Shown here one piece after another: positions 1 to 12,422 of a stretch of 47,953 nucleotides of DNA. The position numbers and the translations under genes were made by a program. The stretch spans positions 1-47,953 of the forward strand of contig FLMG01001208.1 in NCBI GenBank assembly GCA_900088475.1, in the 5' to 3' direction. The notes under the pieces are model-generated. The model had not been told where the DNA came from and did not search any database. It saw only the letters and a list, made by a program, of their open reading frames with translations. The stretch is from Hyphochytrium catenoides (lineage: Eukaryota > Sar > Hyphochytriomycetes > Hyphochytriales > Hyphochytriaceae). Positions within the stretch are counted from its first letter, which is position 1, and every line of letters starts with the position of its first letter.

Positions 1-1540
1 GAGAGAGAGAGAGAAAGAGAGAAATAAGCTAACTGCTTCCTTGCGCGTCTGGCGTAAGAGGCGTTAGATTCGCCTTTCTGCGGCATATCTTCGGGTATCT
101 GGGCCAACAGACAACAAGCAACCCACTACATGCGGGGGCTAGGCGGCGGAGGATTGAGAGATTAGGACACAATGTGGGGCGGGTGGGGTGGAGGAGCTGC
201 TGCAATAGGGAGGAGGAGGACATAAGCTTGGTCGGTCTGTCTTCTCTCTTTCTTCTCCTTTCTTTCCTCATTATTTTCTTCCACTACGGAGGAGGATGAG
301 CTGGGGAAGGACGGCACTCTCCACTATTGGCGCAGGCTGAGGCAAACATCAAAAATTATTATGGCAAACCATATCTTCTTGAGCATTACATCGTTGCTGC
401 AGGAGGAGGATCTCTCACGACGACGACTCCTCCTTCTCTTTTGTTGTGGGCGGAGCCTCCTGCTGATGAGGTGAGCGAATAGTAGTAGAGAGGAGGAGGG
501 AGACTAACCCTACAGCTACTCCCACACTAATCAGGGACAACGCCATCAAACAAAGAAGCTATCATGCTTTCAGCGTGGAATGAACCGTCTCCAGGTGGCA
601 GTGGTCCAGCAAATAAGAAAGGACTCTCTAGCTCACACTACGACGGAAAGGATAAGAAGAAGGGTTATATCAAGATCAGGAAGAAGAAGAAGAAGAGAAG
701 AGAGGTGCACAACGTTGCTGCTGCTGCTGTTTGTTGGATGATGGAAGAAGACGCTGGTCAGTCTTCTTCTTTCTCTTCCCTTCACTGTTATTAGTACTGC
801 TACCATCATCATCTTTACTTAGAAGCAGATGATGATGGTGGTAACAACCCGAGCACAAAATTTAATAGTGCAGCTGCTGCTATTGACCCCAAACAACCAT
901 GCATCGGTCGTCTTCCTCTTATTCTACTATCTGGTAAATGATACGATGACAGCACTAGGAGAAGAAGAAACGAGGATCATCATGACGATACACTAAATGC
1001 TTCTTGTTGGCTGAAGAAAAAAGATATGTAGACAGCAGCAGCACGCAGCAGAGCAGCAGCACCAACAAGAAGAGGTGGTAGAAACGAAGAAGAGTAACAG
1101 ATGCTTCTGCCGTCATAGTTTAGGGTCTCAAGGCACCAACCGCTTCCAACCTAATAACATGATGTCTCTCATTCTTATCACTAAATAACAATCGCTCTAA
1201 ACTCTCCCTCTTCTTTCTCTTCTGCTGCTCGCGCCTAGTAGTCATGAGGACCCATCATCACCATGCTGACGACTGCGTGGGGCGCTAGAAGAGTAGTTGG
1301 AAGAAGAAGAAGAAGAAGGCTGAGAATCAGGAGTGATGTACTAATGACGATGACTTAGTAGGTAGGTTCCTAGAAGCTTCGAAGAACTTCTTCTTCGACT
1401 TGCTTCTTCTTGCTGAACACAGGGACGGAAGAAGAAGAATTGATGAATGAAGAACTAAAGATGATTATTCACTATTACTAAGAAGCTCAATAAGAATAGT
1501 CGTAAGAAGACTGCGGCAAGAAGAAATAATAAGGAGCGAG
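1..1540. other. Non-coding, trinucleotide-rich DNA
   Basis: I see no gene here. The sequence is rich in GAAGAAG, GAGGAG, ATCATC and CAGCAG runs, begins inside a GA tract (1-20), and its open frames are short and low in complexity. No splice-consistent coding exon could be assembled. Confidence 0.6.
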
Positions 1541-2130
1541 GCGGAGGAGGACTATCATCACTCATCAGCATCAAGCATGAAGAAGGACAACATAAAAAGA
1601 GGTCGTCGCTGGTGCTGCCGCATGTAATCTAATTAATTGGTGCACTGACAGCAGATGATTCACTGCTACTATTAAGATCCCCAACAACCATAAGAATAGT
1701 GAGTAAGAAAGACGCCAGGAAAGGAAAGGAGAACGGAGGAGGGAGGCGGAGGAGGACTATTATCATCAATTATCAGCATCAATCATGAAGAAGGATAACA
1801 AGAAGCCGCTGGTGCTGCCTCAAGGAAGTAATCAATTGGTGCACTGACAGCAGACGACGATTCACTTCTACTATGACCCCCGACAACAATAAGATTACTG
1901 AGTAAGAAAGACGGGGAAAAGGAAGGAGAAAAAAGGCGGCGGCGGCGGAGGACTATCATCAATCATCAGCATCAAGCATGAAGAAGGACAGCTAGCAAGA
2001 AGTCGCTGGTGGTGCTGCTGCCGCAAGAAGTCATCAACTGGTGCACTGATAGCAGAGCGAGAAGCATCGATCCTCCTGCCTGCCGCTGCTGCTGCTGATG
2101 ATGCTCTCTTATTGTGAATACGCTCATCAT
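1541..2130. repeat. Degenerate ~200-bp tandem repeat, three units
   Basis: Three successive units share the same order of words: a GGCGGAGGAGGACTATCATC-like start, CAGCATCAA(G)CATGAAGAAGGA, a GCTGGTGCTGC stretch, TTGGTGCACTGACAGCAGA, and (units 1 and 2) GAGTAAGAAAGACG. Equivalent ACTATYATC points lie at about 1551, 1756 and 1952, giving periods of about 205 and 196 bp. Units differ by small indels and substitutions, so the array is old. No coding potential is seen. Confidence 0.8.
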
Positions 2131-2868
2131 CGCTCCAACTTGATTCCGTCGTCCAGTGGTACAGGTCAGAAATCCAGTAGATTGATGGTGGTGATGATGT
2201 TTTTTGATGATGATGATTGATGAAGGCAAGAAGTATCTTTCTGTCCTATTGAAATTGATGGGGTACTGGAATTCTTAATATGACTTATGAAATCCTCCAT
2301 TTATGCTATTTTAGAGGTTATGATTTCGAATATAGTATGCCAAGAAGTCCAAACATAGACGTGTGTTCAAAACGAATTCATGAATCTTTCAGTTACATCT
2401 TTGGTTTGAAGTATATTAGAGCTGATTGTTCTACTAGCACTGTTGAAATATTGCCTTTCCTTGAAAGGAAAGCTCTGGAGTGTAGTTTTCATTTGGCGTA
2501 ATAATACAACGAAGTTGCGGAACCGAAGAATGAAGCTGGCCTTTGTGAGGCCTTCATAGTAATAGGCAGGCCGAAGGGGGCGCCTCTCTGCCGTTGTCTG
2601 GCGGCTTTAGCTTTGGATTTTCTGCTCTGCATTCTGCGCCTTCATCTGCTGATTTGGGATCTTCTGACCCGCAATAGATAGAGAAGATTTTGAAGACGTG
2701 TCAGCCGGACAAGTACTCAGATCGAGAGAGAGCTTATAGAACAATCCATAGCCGGTGAGTTGGCGTCTCCTTTCCCAAACGACAAGGGGCTGTGACGTAA
2801 GAGCTGATTTTAATCGTCCACCACAGTTGGCCCAGTTCTTTTGCAAAGAAGTTTGATAAAACGGAAAG
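2131..2868. other. Intergenic region upstream of the 14-3-3 gene
   Basis: No supported gene. A plus-strand open frame at 2280-2501 lies in more AT-rich DNA but has no recognisable domain. The 14-3-3 promoter and 5' UTR presumably lie towards the right end; I cannot point to a TATA box or other element with confidence. Confidence 0.5.
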
Positions 2869-3714
2869 ATGGCAAACGACCGCGAGATCCACGTCTTCAT
2901 GGCAAAGCTTGCTGAGCAAGCAGAGAGGTATGCGACGTGTCAAGTTCATTGACGTTTATCCTCTACTACCGAAATTTGCTCTCAATAGTGATACGCTAAC
3001 ATCACCACGCACCTCAGATACGATGAGATGGTGACCCATATGAAGGCTGTCGCATCCATGCCGCAGGAGCTCTCTGTAGAGGAACGTAACCTGCTCTCTG
3101 TCGCATACAAGAACGTTATCGGCTCTAGAAGAGCCTCTTGGCGCGTCATTAGCTCACTTGAACAGAAGGGTGAGCAGGAACGCCTTCAGCACATCCAGCA
3201 GTACAAAGCCAAGGTCGAGGCAGAGCTCGTCAACATTTGCGATGAGATTTTGAAGATTATCGAGAACGACCTTATTCCAAATTCTTCGTCACACGAAGGC
3301 AAAGTTTTCTACTTCAAGATGAAGGGAGACTATCACCGCTATCTAGCAGAGTTCCAGTCTGGGGCCCAAAGATCTGCATCCGCAGATGCTGCCCTGCAGT
3401 CTTACCAGTCCGCGTCTGACATTGCGAACGCAGAGCTTCCTCCAACTCATCCTATTCGGCTAGGACTTGCACTTAACTTCTCGGTGTTCTACTATGAGAT
3501 CATGAACTCTCCTGACCGCGCTTGCCATCTGGCCAAGCAGGCCTTTGATGATGCCATCGCGGAGCTGGACACTCTGTCAGAAGAGAGCTACAAGGACAGC
3601 ACTCTCATTATGCAGCTTCTTCGCGATAACCTCACGCTCTGGACCTCTGATCAAGGAGAAGGAGAGGAGGGTGGTAACGCTCCCACCGGACAGGTAAAAA
3701 GCCACCTTGCTTGA
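2869..3714 (+). CDS. 14-3-3 family protein
   Basis: Phosphoserine/threonine-binding adaptor, which as a family forms cytosolic and nuclear dimers. Two exons, 2869-2927 and 3018-3714, joined across a 90-bp intron (GTATGC...CTCAG); the join completes an Arg codon and gives 251 residues, the normal family length. The start ATG at 2869 gives the expected N-terminus with a short helix ending AEQAERYDEM. The signature [14 protein letters not shown] is present, with phosphate-pocket residues Lys51, Arg58, Arg127 and Tyr128 (the last two in DYHRYLAE). The C-terminal signature [12 protein letters not shown] is followed by a variable acidic/Gly tail. All key residues are intact, so it should be functional. 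Which isoform it represents cannot be told from the sequence. Confidence 0.97.
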
Positions 3715-4917
3715 GACTCAACTAAGCCTAAACCTTCCTGTCCTTGTTGGCTCTGTATAAGTCTTCGTCGACCACTTACCTGCTTACCTTTGCATTCTCC
3801 CTATGGTGCATTCGTGCTCTTTCATACGATAGCATTTTCTCTGCTTGGGAAGTAGCTCCCCCGTTTTTAGATTGTTGACCTTTCTCTCTGATGAACTCGT
3901 CGGTATCCGGTGACTATCTAACAACCCGCGGTATCTTGTCTGACCACTTTATCTTGTCTGACCGTTCGTTTCTCCCTAGGCATGAGATCCAACCTAACTC
4001 TCCAGCTAGTTTATTGACGTAGCGATCAGAAATCGCTAGCTTTTTCTCCTTTCATTGCTGCTTCTTAATATAGCAAACAGAGTATATCACTTTTGTTTAC
4101 ATCGCTATGGTCCGTAGTCCCTCGTGAGCTTTCTATGTTTGTTGCTGGTATTTCATCAGTAGGGCTGATATCAATCACTTGGTCTTTGTTTGGCCCTCGT
4201 AGTCACCTTTGCCTCTTCTGAGCCTTGGATTTCATGCTCTAGCCATGGTTAAGACGATTCCTCCATCTACAAGGCTTGTTGTGGCGCCCTAGCGTGTAGC
4301 TCCGCAGCCTATCTTGAAGGTGGTTATCATGGCTCCAGTCCCAGGCTTGGACTTCCGCCGACATCTCACAGTTGACCGATGGACAGAGACGGTCAAAGAA
4401 CGCAAGAGAAAGCTTGGGAAACGCCGATAATCTTCGTTCCGCTGATGGACTGCCAGATCATCATCAGCGCGGGGTCTCATTGGTCAAGGCAATGAGACCT
4501 TCCAAGATTGTCGCTACAAGTAATGCGCCAATTGTAGGGAGCATGAGCGGCGTAAAGCTAACTATTGACCTTACAAGAAGATAAAAGTAGCCGATGTCAT
4601 AAATTGTCTAGCACTCCGAAACCCCCAAGCTTTGCAGTCCCATTCTCCAAATGCGACATTTTTGAAACAGACAAACGCTACATAACACAAAAGAAGGACG
4701 GACTAGCCGTTAACCGCTTGCAGGCGTTTGTTCTGATGAAAGTTTTTCCGTTGAAGATTCTGATCGCGCGAACCTTCGAAAATCTTCCGGAAGCTTATTA
4801 CTTAGAGACCCCGAAAAATCTGTTGAAGCTTCAGAGCGAGTGCAGGACGCATTGAAGAGGAGTCCGTGTACGTTCTGAAGCGCTTTCTCAGCAGTCTGGA
4901 CTGAAGAGTATAGCAGG
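3715..4917. other. Intergenic region between the 14-3-3 and lyase genes
   Basis: No gene seen. It should hold the 3' UTR of the 14-3-3 gene and the promoter of the downstream lyase. Short open frames at 4289-4855 occur on both strands, lack domains and cannot be joined to the neighbouring exons in phase. Confidence 0.5.
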
Positions 4918-7900
4918 ATGGCAAGCAAGGAGCAAGCCGCCAAGGCGGAGGAGGTCCCTGTTAGCGGGTACACCGCGATAGCAAGAGCGCTGAGGAGTCT
5001 GGTGAGGACGACGGACTATACACTCATTGCATTTCCCAGAGTACTGAAGGCTAGCCTCTGGTAGGGCATCCAAGTCATATTCGGAGTCCTAGGCATCCCT
5101 GTTACTGAGCTCGCCGAAGCTGCACAGAAAGAAGGCATCAGATTCATCAGCTTCAGGAATGAGCAGGCAGCTTCAATGGCAGCAGGGGCTGCCGGATACC
5201 TTACTGGCAAACCAGGTGTCTGCGTCACTGTTTCAGGTCCAGGTAAGCCGCTTCGCCTCCTCAGTCTTCCGCTGTCTGTCACGATATGTCTCTTACTCGC
5301 TGTCTGTCCTGTGGCTCTCTCTTTCTCTCGGTCGCTGGCATATGCTGTACAGGCTTCATGAATGGCCTGGCTGGTCTTTCCAACGCTACCATAAACTGCT
5401 TTCCAATGCTTCTCCTCTCTGGTGCAAGCGGTACCGACCATCAAGGCCGTGGTGCTTTCCAGGTATTCAGTTCTACGATACCATCTGCAGCCTAACCTCT
5501 AGAGTTTGCCTTTGTCACACTTAACGCATAGAGAAGAGCCGCGTTCTCCGCTTAAACTTCTTTTGCAAGTCTTGTGGCTCTGCTTTGTTGAGCCTCCTCG
5601 TCCTTGGTGTCTCTCTCTTGCCGATGCTACTGCTTGTATCTCTCCAACTAGTACTTCGGCTATATCGCCTCTATATATCGCTGAGTCCTTTCTCTTCCTT
5701 CTTCTACCGTGCATTGCTGCTTCTGCATGCTGTCATTTTGCTCTCTTCTTGCACTCCCTTATCCTTATTTGATGTTAGGAGTTAGACCAAGTCACGGTGG
5801 CTCGGCCGGTATGTAAGACAGCGCTTCGGGTAGAGAAGTTCTCAGACATCTTTGAGACGATCCGCAGAGGGGCTACGACGGCGCTTACAGGACCTCCAGG
5901 CGGAGTTTACATCGACTTGCCGAAGAGTGTGCTCCACGCAGTAGAGGGACTTGAAGCCCAGGTGCATGTGTCAAACACTTCCATTATCTCTTCTCTTGCC
6001 ATCTCCCTCTTCCCAACATCAGAGTAGCCTTTTGAATGGGGCAGAACTCTCATATTCCGGGGCTGTAACAAGTCTAGGATCAGAGCCTCTTTCTCTCCTT
6101 CATGGTATATTTTCTTTGGTCTCCCTTTCTCTTCTTTCTCTCCCTAGCTTGCTCTGAGCTAGTGAGTTTATGAGGAGCTTTTTCGTTAAACCTTTCCTTC
6201 CTCGATCAACTTCATGACAAATCCAGTCTCTCTCTCTCCTGTGTCTCCTGGACTTGCTCCCATACCAGCGGACTAATGCAATCCTGTTTCTCCTTTGTTC
6301 AAGCAGAACATCCAGCCTCGAATTCCTCTTCCGACTGCAGTACCTTCCTCTACTCTCATTGAAGAGACATTTCGCCTCATGAAGGCAGCCCAGAAGCCTT
6401 TGATTGTTATAGGGAAAGGAGCAGCTCTCGCTAGAGCAGAGGTATAATCAACATTGAAAGACAAGAGAAGGATTGCTGCTGGGCTTGGCACTTCACCATT
6501 GACGGACTGCTGAGAGAGAGAGAGAATTACAATTGACTTAGAGCCGGTAGAGCCAGGCCTGATAGTTTTTCCTCGTCCTCCCTACATTTTGACTGTTTTT
6601 GCCTTGGAAATGTTGCAGTGGTCTAGTTGCACTTAGTGTCTCTCCCTGTCCTATCTAATGTCGCTTCCCAGGAAGAGATAGACGAGTACGTCGCGAGAAC
6701 GGAGTCCTTGTTCCTTCCCACGCCGATGGGGAAAGGTCTTCTTCCTGACGAACACAAGCTCTCTGCCACAGCAGCTCGCTCTCGAGTCTTAAGAGTAAGT
6801 CTGTTAGGCTTCTCTGGCGCTAAGTGCCGGGTCAGCTTCTGCTCTCTCCCCCAACTCCATTCTTGACCGATTTATCCCCTGCGTTCTTCAACGAAACGCT
6901 TAGAGCCTTCTTTATGGCAGTGTTATAATGCCACATGACGTGTATGCTTCCTTTCTTTGTTCTTCCTCTTAGTTTCGTGGCACTGTCTCTCCTGTCATGC
7001 TCAGTTCCGTCTCTTTGGCTGTTGGTGCTTCCGCTTCATCTGTGTAGGAAGCGGACTTTGTCCTCGTGGTTGGCGCTCGGCTCAATTGGATCTTACATTA
7101 TGGAGAAGCGCCGAAGTGGTCATCAAACTCCGTCATTGTGCAGCTGGACAGCAACCCAGAGGAGCTACTGAAGAGCCCTAGGGTGACTGTCCCACTGTTG
7201 GGAGATGCCAGATTGACGCTGAAGCTCCTTAACGAGAAGATTAAGGCTGAAGGTAGGACGGCTGTCTACAGGGCGGGCGGTGCCGTGAAATTGCTCTCTC
7301 TTCACGTTTCTGACCTCTGTCTGCCCCCCTTTTACTGATCCTAGTACAGCTCTATCCCTACTCTAAAGCTGCGTTTCATTGGCTTCCTTCCCCTTCTAGC
7401 GCTCCTTTTCTTCCATGCTTCTCGATTAAAGTGCTCCCCTGGCTGCCGTCCACTCAGGCTTCAAGTTCCCTTCAGAGTGGAGATCTTCAGTCCTTGAAGA
7501 TGCAGCGAAAAATGCTGACAAACTGGAAAAGAAGCTAATCTCTGCCTCTATGGAGCCATTGGACTACCATGCAGCCCTAAGGATTGTTCGAGACAGCATC
7601 AGGCGCTCCGGACTTAATCCAGTCATTGTCACAGAAGGAGCCAACACGATGGACTTTACCAGGCTAATAGTCCCTGGAAATACGCCAAGGAGTAGGCTGG
7701 ACGCTGGTACGTCAAACTTATCCTCTTCTCAAGCTTTCTTTTTATCTGTCTTCTCGGCCCTACTGATGATGCCTTACCTGATCTCTTCCAGTGGACTCTT
7801 GGTCTCTCTTCCATCGCCTGCCACACCTCCTTGCCTCGCTTTCCTCGTCTGCTATTTCACTAAATGATCCCAATCTCTAAACGCGCTTTTCTACACCTTT

Positions 7901-8522
7901 CAAGGTCAATCCTTCACCTTCTTCCTTGCACCTGTGCCCAAATACGGCCTCTGAGTTGCTTCTTTTTTTTTTCAAGAAAGGGCAGTGCAATAACTCTATT
8001 GCCTGCTGTGTGTCCTCCAGTTAACGCTCATCTTGTCTTTTTATTTGACTATAGGCACCTGGGGCACCATGGGAGTTGGTCTCGGCTATGCTATTGCTGC
8101 AGCTTGCACCCAGAACCAGCCTGTCATCGCCATAGAGGGAGACTCAGCCTTTGGCTTCTCCGGTGAGCGGCCGTACTCTGCCCATCGCGTCACATCAGTC
8201 TTTAATCTCGTCTTATCCTTTCCCATTGAGCTGCGTCGCTTGTCGGTGCTGTCTTCTCCAGCTGCTCTCCAGTTCTATATTTCCATTTTCTTGTCATCAC
8301 TGACTCTTTGATTGACCCTTCCATTGTGCTGCCAGGGATGGAAGTGGAGACAATGGTCCGATACAAGCTGAATGTGATTATCTTAGTCTTTAACAATGGC
8401 GGCATATACGGAGGAAACGGAGCCTCACACTATCCTGGAGATCCAGCCAGCACCAGCTTTGTACCTGGCGCGCGGTGAGCTGAATAACATGGATGGGACA
8501 TGGGGTCCCGGACCTTCTTCTC

Positions 8523-8553
<31 letters not shown>

Positions 8554-9154
8554 CTTTCTCTTTCTCTCTCTTTCTCACACATAAAGAGAGCGCCATGTTC
8601 TGACGCGTAGTCCTTCATCCCCGCTTTCCCTCTCTCTCTCTCTCTATGTATATGCATATATCCATCTATCTACCTATCTAATTATGCGGTGTGTCCCCGT
8701 CGCTCACTCTATTTCTTTGTCGCTTCTCTCTCTGTCTCCCCTTTTCCTCCTCTTTCCCAGTGCTCAATGTGGTGATACTTGTGCTAGTTCTCTCAAGTCT
8801 CCTCTCCTCGGTCTGCTAAGTCAATTTGCGCTTGAGATGGGTACAAATGTCCTTGTCTTGCCTCTCTCTCTCTCTCTCTCTCTCTCGTTCGTTCATAGCG
8901 TACAACCCTTGACCTCTTTCTTTCCGTTGTTCATCAGGTATGACAAAATGATGGAATCTATGGGCGGACATGGGTACAACGCCACGGATGGAGAATCCCT
9001 GTCAGAGATTTTGAACTCTCTCTTTCTTTCCTCTCTCTTGGAGGGCGCTAATGCGAAGGAGAGACCTGTGCTCGTGAATGTGGTCATTGACCCCAATGCA
9101 GGCAGCGAGAGCGGCTCTATGCAAGGACATAACTTTGCAAAGAAGTCTCATTAA
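4918..9154 (+). CDS. 2-hydroxyacyl-CoA lyase / oxalyl-CoA decarboxylase-like ThDP enzyme
   Basis: ThDP-dependent C-C lyase. Eleven exons: 4918-5001, 5065-5242, 5353-5462, 5779-5961, 6307-6441, 6672-6794, 7048-7252, 7458-7706, 8055-8162, 8336-8474, 8938-9154. All introns are GT-AG and every phase agrees, giving 576 residues, close to human HACL1. Seen: the ThDP-activating Glu61 in RNEQAAS, VARPVCK, the middle-domain GKGAAL and GARLNW, GTWGTMG, and the ThDP/Mg motif GDSAFGFS followed by NNGGIY. Where bacterial oxalyl-CoA decarboxylase has Tyr-Glu (120-121) this protein has Phe123-Gln124, as HACL1 does; the oxalyl-binding Arg555 position appears to be Ser565. This favours lyase activity on 2-hydroxyacyl-CoA. 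The C-terminus is KSH, not a classical PTS1, so peroxisomal import is unproven. Introns carry (CT)n tracts. Confidence 0.95.
8517..8580 (+). repeat. (CT)n tract in lyase intron 10
   Basis: Nearly pure CT/TTTC microsatellite inside the intron at 8475-8937, with further CT runs near 8629-8645 and 8862-8886. It lies on the sense strand, as in the other introns of this window. Confidence 0.85.
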
Positions 9155-9253
9155 CACGCTAATGTGTCCATTCTTGGTAGTCTTTTCTCTCTTCCCTCTC
9201 TCGCTCTGTAGCAGAGTCTTTCTCCACTTTTTTTGTCTCTATCCTGCACTTGG

Positions 9254-9300
<47 letters not shown>

Positions 9301-9869
9301 CCCACGGGTCTGCCCTGGTGCTGGGTATTGTTATCCTCTTATGAGGCGACCATTTCTCCTCCCCCTTCTGGTCAGCTCAGCAGCTGCCGGAGCCCCCAAG
9401 AACGCGGGAGTGCAGGAGAGAGAAGGGAAGAGAACCCTCGAAAGAGAGATTGGAGACGATAGACTTGCGACGCCTTTCTGCAATTGATCTCAGAAGAAGA
9501 CTTGGAAGGACTAGATGGCTTTGCTTAGCTGCAGCTGCTCGTAAGAAAAGCAGTGGTAGCACTACTCTGGCTTTTCTCTCTTCTCGCGTTTACCTGGGAG
9601 AGAGAGCCTGCCCTCAATGTGTCTGTGAGGGAAGAGAGAGAGAGAAAGAAGCAGGAAAGAAGAGCTAGCTATCCCACGTCTCTTCGAACGACCAAGAGCT
9701 ATGTCTCTCTACCATCTCCTTCAGCGCAAATCCCGTCAACCGTGCAGGGTTGAAAGAAAGAATGTGCCAAAAGAGAGAGAGAGAGGAAGAGAGAGAGAGT
9801 CTCACAGCCGTTCCACTTCTATTTCTATCCCAAAAGTTTTTCGCTCCTTGAATGTCTCTCTCTTCTCCC
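9155..9869. other. Convergent intergenic region with CT microsatellite
   Basis: Lies between the ends of the plus-strand lyase gene and the minus-strand LRR gene. It holds a long (CT)n run at about 9259-9297 and GA-rich stretches near 9630-9660 and 9772-9800. No coding region is supported. The 3' UTRs of both genes must be here. Confidence 0.6.
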
Positions 9870-11597
9870 TCAGAAGAGGAAGAAGCTTGGCGGGCACGTC
9901 CATTCTTTTGACGTCTCAGGTTCAATGCGATTGTATCGGATATTGACCATCTCTATCTTTGGACAGCAGCGTCTCTCCGCCGTGAAAGCTTTCCACAGCG
10001 CCTCCCCTCCCCTGTTTCCTATGTGATTATGCTGCAGACGAAGCTCCAAGAGAGAAGAGAGAGAGCCACGGAGCACCTCATGTGAGAGAGAGAGAGCTCC
10101 TTCGTCTTCTACTGAGTTCCCTTCTAAGTTCAGTCTTTGTAGGCTTCTATATCCAGAGCGGAAGGCGCTGCAGAGCTCTTTTACTCCCCAAGCAGAGATA
10201 CAATTTCTGGGGAGAGAGAGAGAGACAATGGTCTTCCCATTGCCCTCTCCTAGTGCTTTGGCCAGTACGGAGAGACCGCGTGAGGTGAGACAACAGCGAG
10301 AGAGAGAGAGACATTGTAGACGCGGACAATGTCCCGCTCTCAGGTACTGAGAGAGAAGCTGGGCTCCTTCGTCTCCTATCTCTTCCCCATGTAGAGTGCG
10401 AACGGCATAGCACCGAGCAAGGTCCACGTTAAAGGCGAGAGACTTACCTTTTCTCTCTCTCTCTTCTCTTTCCTGCTCTCTTTTCTCTTCTTTTCGTGTC
10501 TCTCCCTTTGTCCACCCTTCTTCGAACTCTTTCCCTCTTTCTTGGGCTACATCTCTTTCTCTCTCTCCTATCTCTATCGCTTTCTCTTGGAGCCTCACCG
10601 TCACCACTTCTGCCCTGAAGGCAGACTCCTCGTGCTGGGAGAGAGAGAGAGGGGAACATGAGGCCATGGCGGCACGGGAAGAGACAGGAGAGAAACAGAG
10701 ATTGGATAAAGAGACTTTCTTTTCACTTGCGGTTCTCTCTCTTGTTGGAAGCAGAGCACGAGGAATAGCACCAGAGGGCGAGGAAGGGCCAATTGTCCCT
10801 GCTCGAAGGAGAAGAAGTCTAACACGGGCATCTTCCTCTTTCTCTTCCCTCTCTTTTCTCGCTTCTCTTTCTGCTCTCTCCGCTGCTGCCGTCGCTTCTT
10901 CCGCTTTCCTTTTCTCCTCTGTCCGTCGCAGTGCTTCCTGCCTCTCCTCCTCGGCTTCTCTCTTCCGCCTGTCCCACTTTTCTAGGGCATTTAGCCTCAA
11001 GAGAGAGAGTTTGTGCTGCTCCCGCTTGAGGTCTTCTATCTGCGAAGCGATGAGCGCTTTTCTCTCCTCTCTCAGTAGCTCGTCAGCCCTCTTTCTGTCT
11101 GCCTGAAAGTTCAAAGAACGCTGGGCTCTTGCTACTCTTTCTGCCACGGACTCTGCTTCTCTCTTTTCTCTCTCCCGTTTCCGTAGTCTCTCTTCTTCCT
11201 GACGTCTTACGTGATATGCTTCTTTCCATTTTACTACGGGATCCTGTGGACGGAGGACCGGTCACAGAGAGAAGACGGAAAGAGAAAGAGAGAGAGGGAG
11301 AGAGAAAGAGAGAAAGAGAGAGAGGGAGAGAGAAAGAGAGAAAGAGAGAGAGGGAGAGAGAAAGAGAGAGAGGGAAGAGAGAGAGAAGTTTAGGGGGCGG
11401 AAGAAAGAGAAAAAATAAGACAGAGAGAGAAAAGACAGGTGATAGTGTACGAAGGCTAAGGGAGAGAGAGAAAGGATTATGGAATAAAGGATAAAATGAT
11501 GGGTATCCCAAAGACGAGGACGTACCTTTGCTCTCTCTTCTCTCTCTTCCTTAGTGCCATAGCGAGCTAACAAGAGCTTATCGATGACAAGGTCCAT
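9870..11597 (-). CDS. Coiled-coil protein with RI-type leucine-rich repeats
   Basis: Two exons on the minus strand, 11597-11526 and 11243-9870, joined in phase 0 across a GTACGT...CACAG intron, giving about 481 residues. Exon 1 encodes a short N-terminus beginning MDLVIDKLL. Next comes a long Arg/Glu/Lys-rich coiled coil, then a low-complexity linker. From plus-strand position about 10430 downwards there are at least four ribonuclease-inhibitor-type LRRs: HGEEIGDEGAQLLSQYL, LQCLSLSRCCLTSRG, LQRLNLEGNSVEDEGA and LELRLQHNHIGNRGGEAL. RI-type LRRs bind proteins; no catalytic domain is seen. The linker (plus strand about 10650-10830) could be an intron in the same frame, because a CT-rich CAG acceptor lies near 10640. 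The last ~15 residues may also be intron read-through. Function unknown. Confidence 0.75.
11275..11395 (-). repeat. (GA)n/(AGAGGG)n tract, CT on the sense strand of the LRR gene
   Basis: Almost pure GAGAGAGGGAGAGAAAGA repeats within the 11244-11525 intron. Read on the gene's own strand it is a pyrimidine tract just upstream of the CACAG acceptor, so it may serve as an extended polypyrimidine tract. Confidence 0.85.
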
Positions 11598-12265
11598 TAT
11601 CTATCTTGGTAGCTGTGGATTGGAAAGTCTCTCCCTCCCTCTCCTCGTTAGCTTTCCTCTTTCTCTCTCTGCTGCTCTGTTTCTGTCATTCCTCTCTCTC
11701 TTGTTCTCTGCTACATCTTCCTGTTTGTCCTTCCCCTCCCGTGTCCCCTTTCTCTCGTTCTCGTCCTCTCTTTCTCTCTGCCGCTCTCTTTCCTCTCTCT
11801 ATCTCTGTCTCTCTCTCTCTTTTTTCTTTCTCTCTCACAGCGTGAGAGGCTGCTAAAATGAGGAGAGAGGAAGAAAGTGAAAGGCTGTTGTCTTAGCATC
11901 GACCGAGTAAGAAGCTTGTGTGCTGTCTCTGGACATCGGAGGGTTCAGAACGGGCTATAATATGTCCGAAAGAAGAGAGCAGACCGAGAGGAAGAGAGAA
12001 AGGGAGCTTAGCCTCCTTCCTCCTCTTTCCATTGCCTTGTTTTGACTCTTGTCTTGCCACTCCTGTTTTTTTTTTTTCCATTTCTTCTCCTCGTGCCTCT
12101 CTCTCTTCTTCGCTCGCCATGTCTTCTAGCTCTTTGTTCCTCTCTCACACTTCCCCTCCTTTTTGTTCCTTTTCTTCTCTGTAGCTCTCCCTCTTCTCTC
12201 TCTACATTTCTTTCTGCCTCCTTGGCCTTCGTTCCTCTCTTTTGCTCTCTTTTTTTCCTTCCATC

Positions 12266-12327
<62 letters not shown>

Positions 12328-12422
12328 CTTTTCTCTCTCTCTCTTTCCCATGCTTCGCCTTCCCTCTCTCTCTTCCGCGTCTCTCTCAATCCATCATTAG
12401 CCACGGCTGTGGACCCTGTAGT
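11598..12422. other. CT-rich low-complexity DNA, no supported gene
   Basis: Upstream of the minus-strand LRR gene. The plus strand is dominated by CT runs, including a long (CT)n at about 12268-12321 next to the assembly gap. Open frames here encode only Ser-Leu or Arg-Glu dipeptide repeats. I do not support any of them as genes. Confidence 0.55.

Noticed and set aside
2280-2501. Plus-strand 73-residue frame in AT-richer DNA
   Set aside because: No motif, no plausible splice partners; composition alone is not evidence of a gene.
4289-4973. Overlapping open frames between the 14-3-3 and lyase genes
   Set aside because: No domain, both strands open, and the lyase start at 4918 explains the end of the region.
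10430-10445. GTAAGT donor on the minus strand at the start of the LRR block
   Set aside because: Reading through it gives an in-frame, well-formed LRR (HGEEIGDEGAQLL); using it would remove that repeat.
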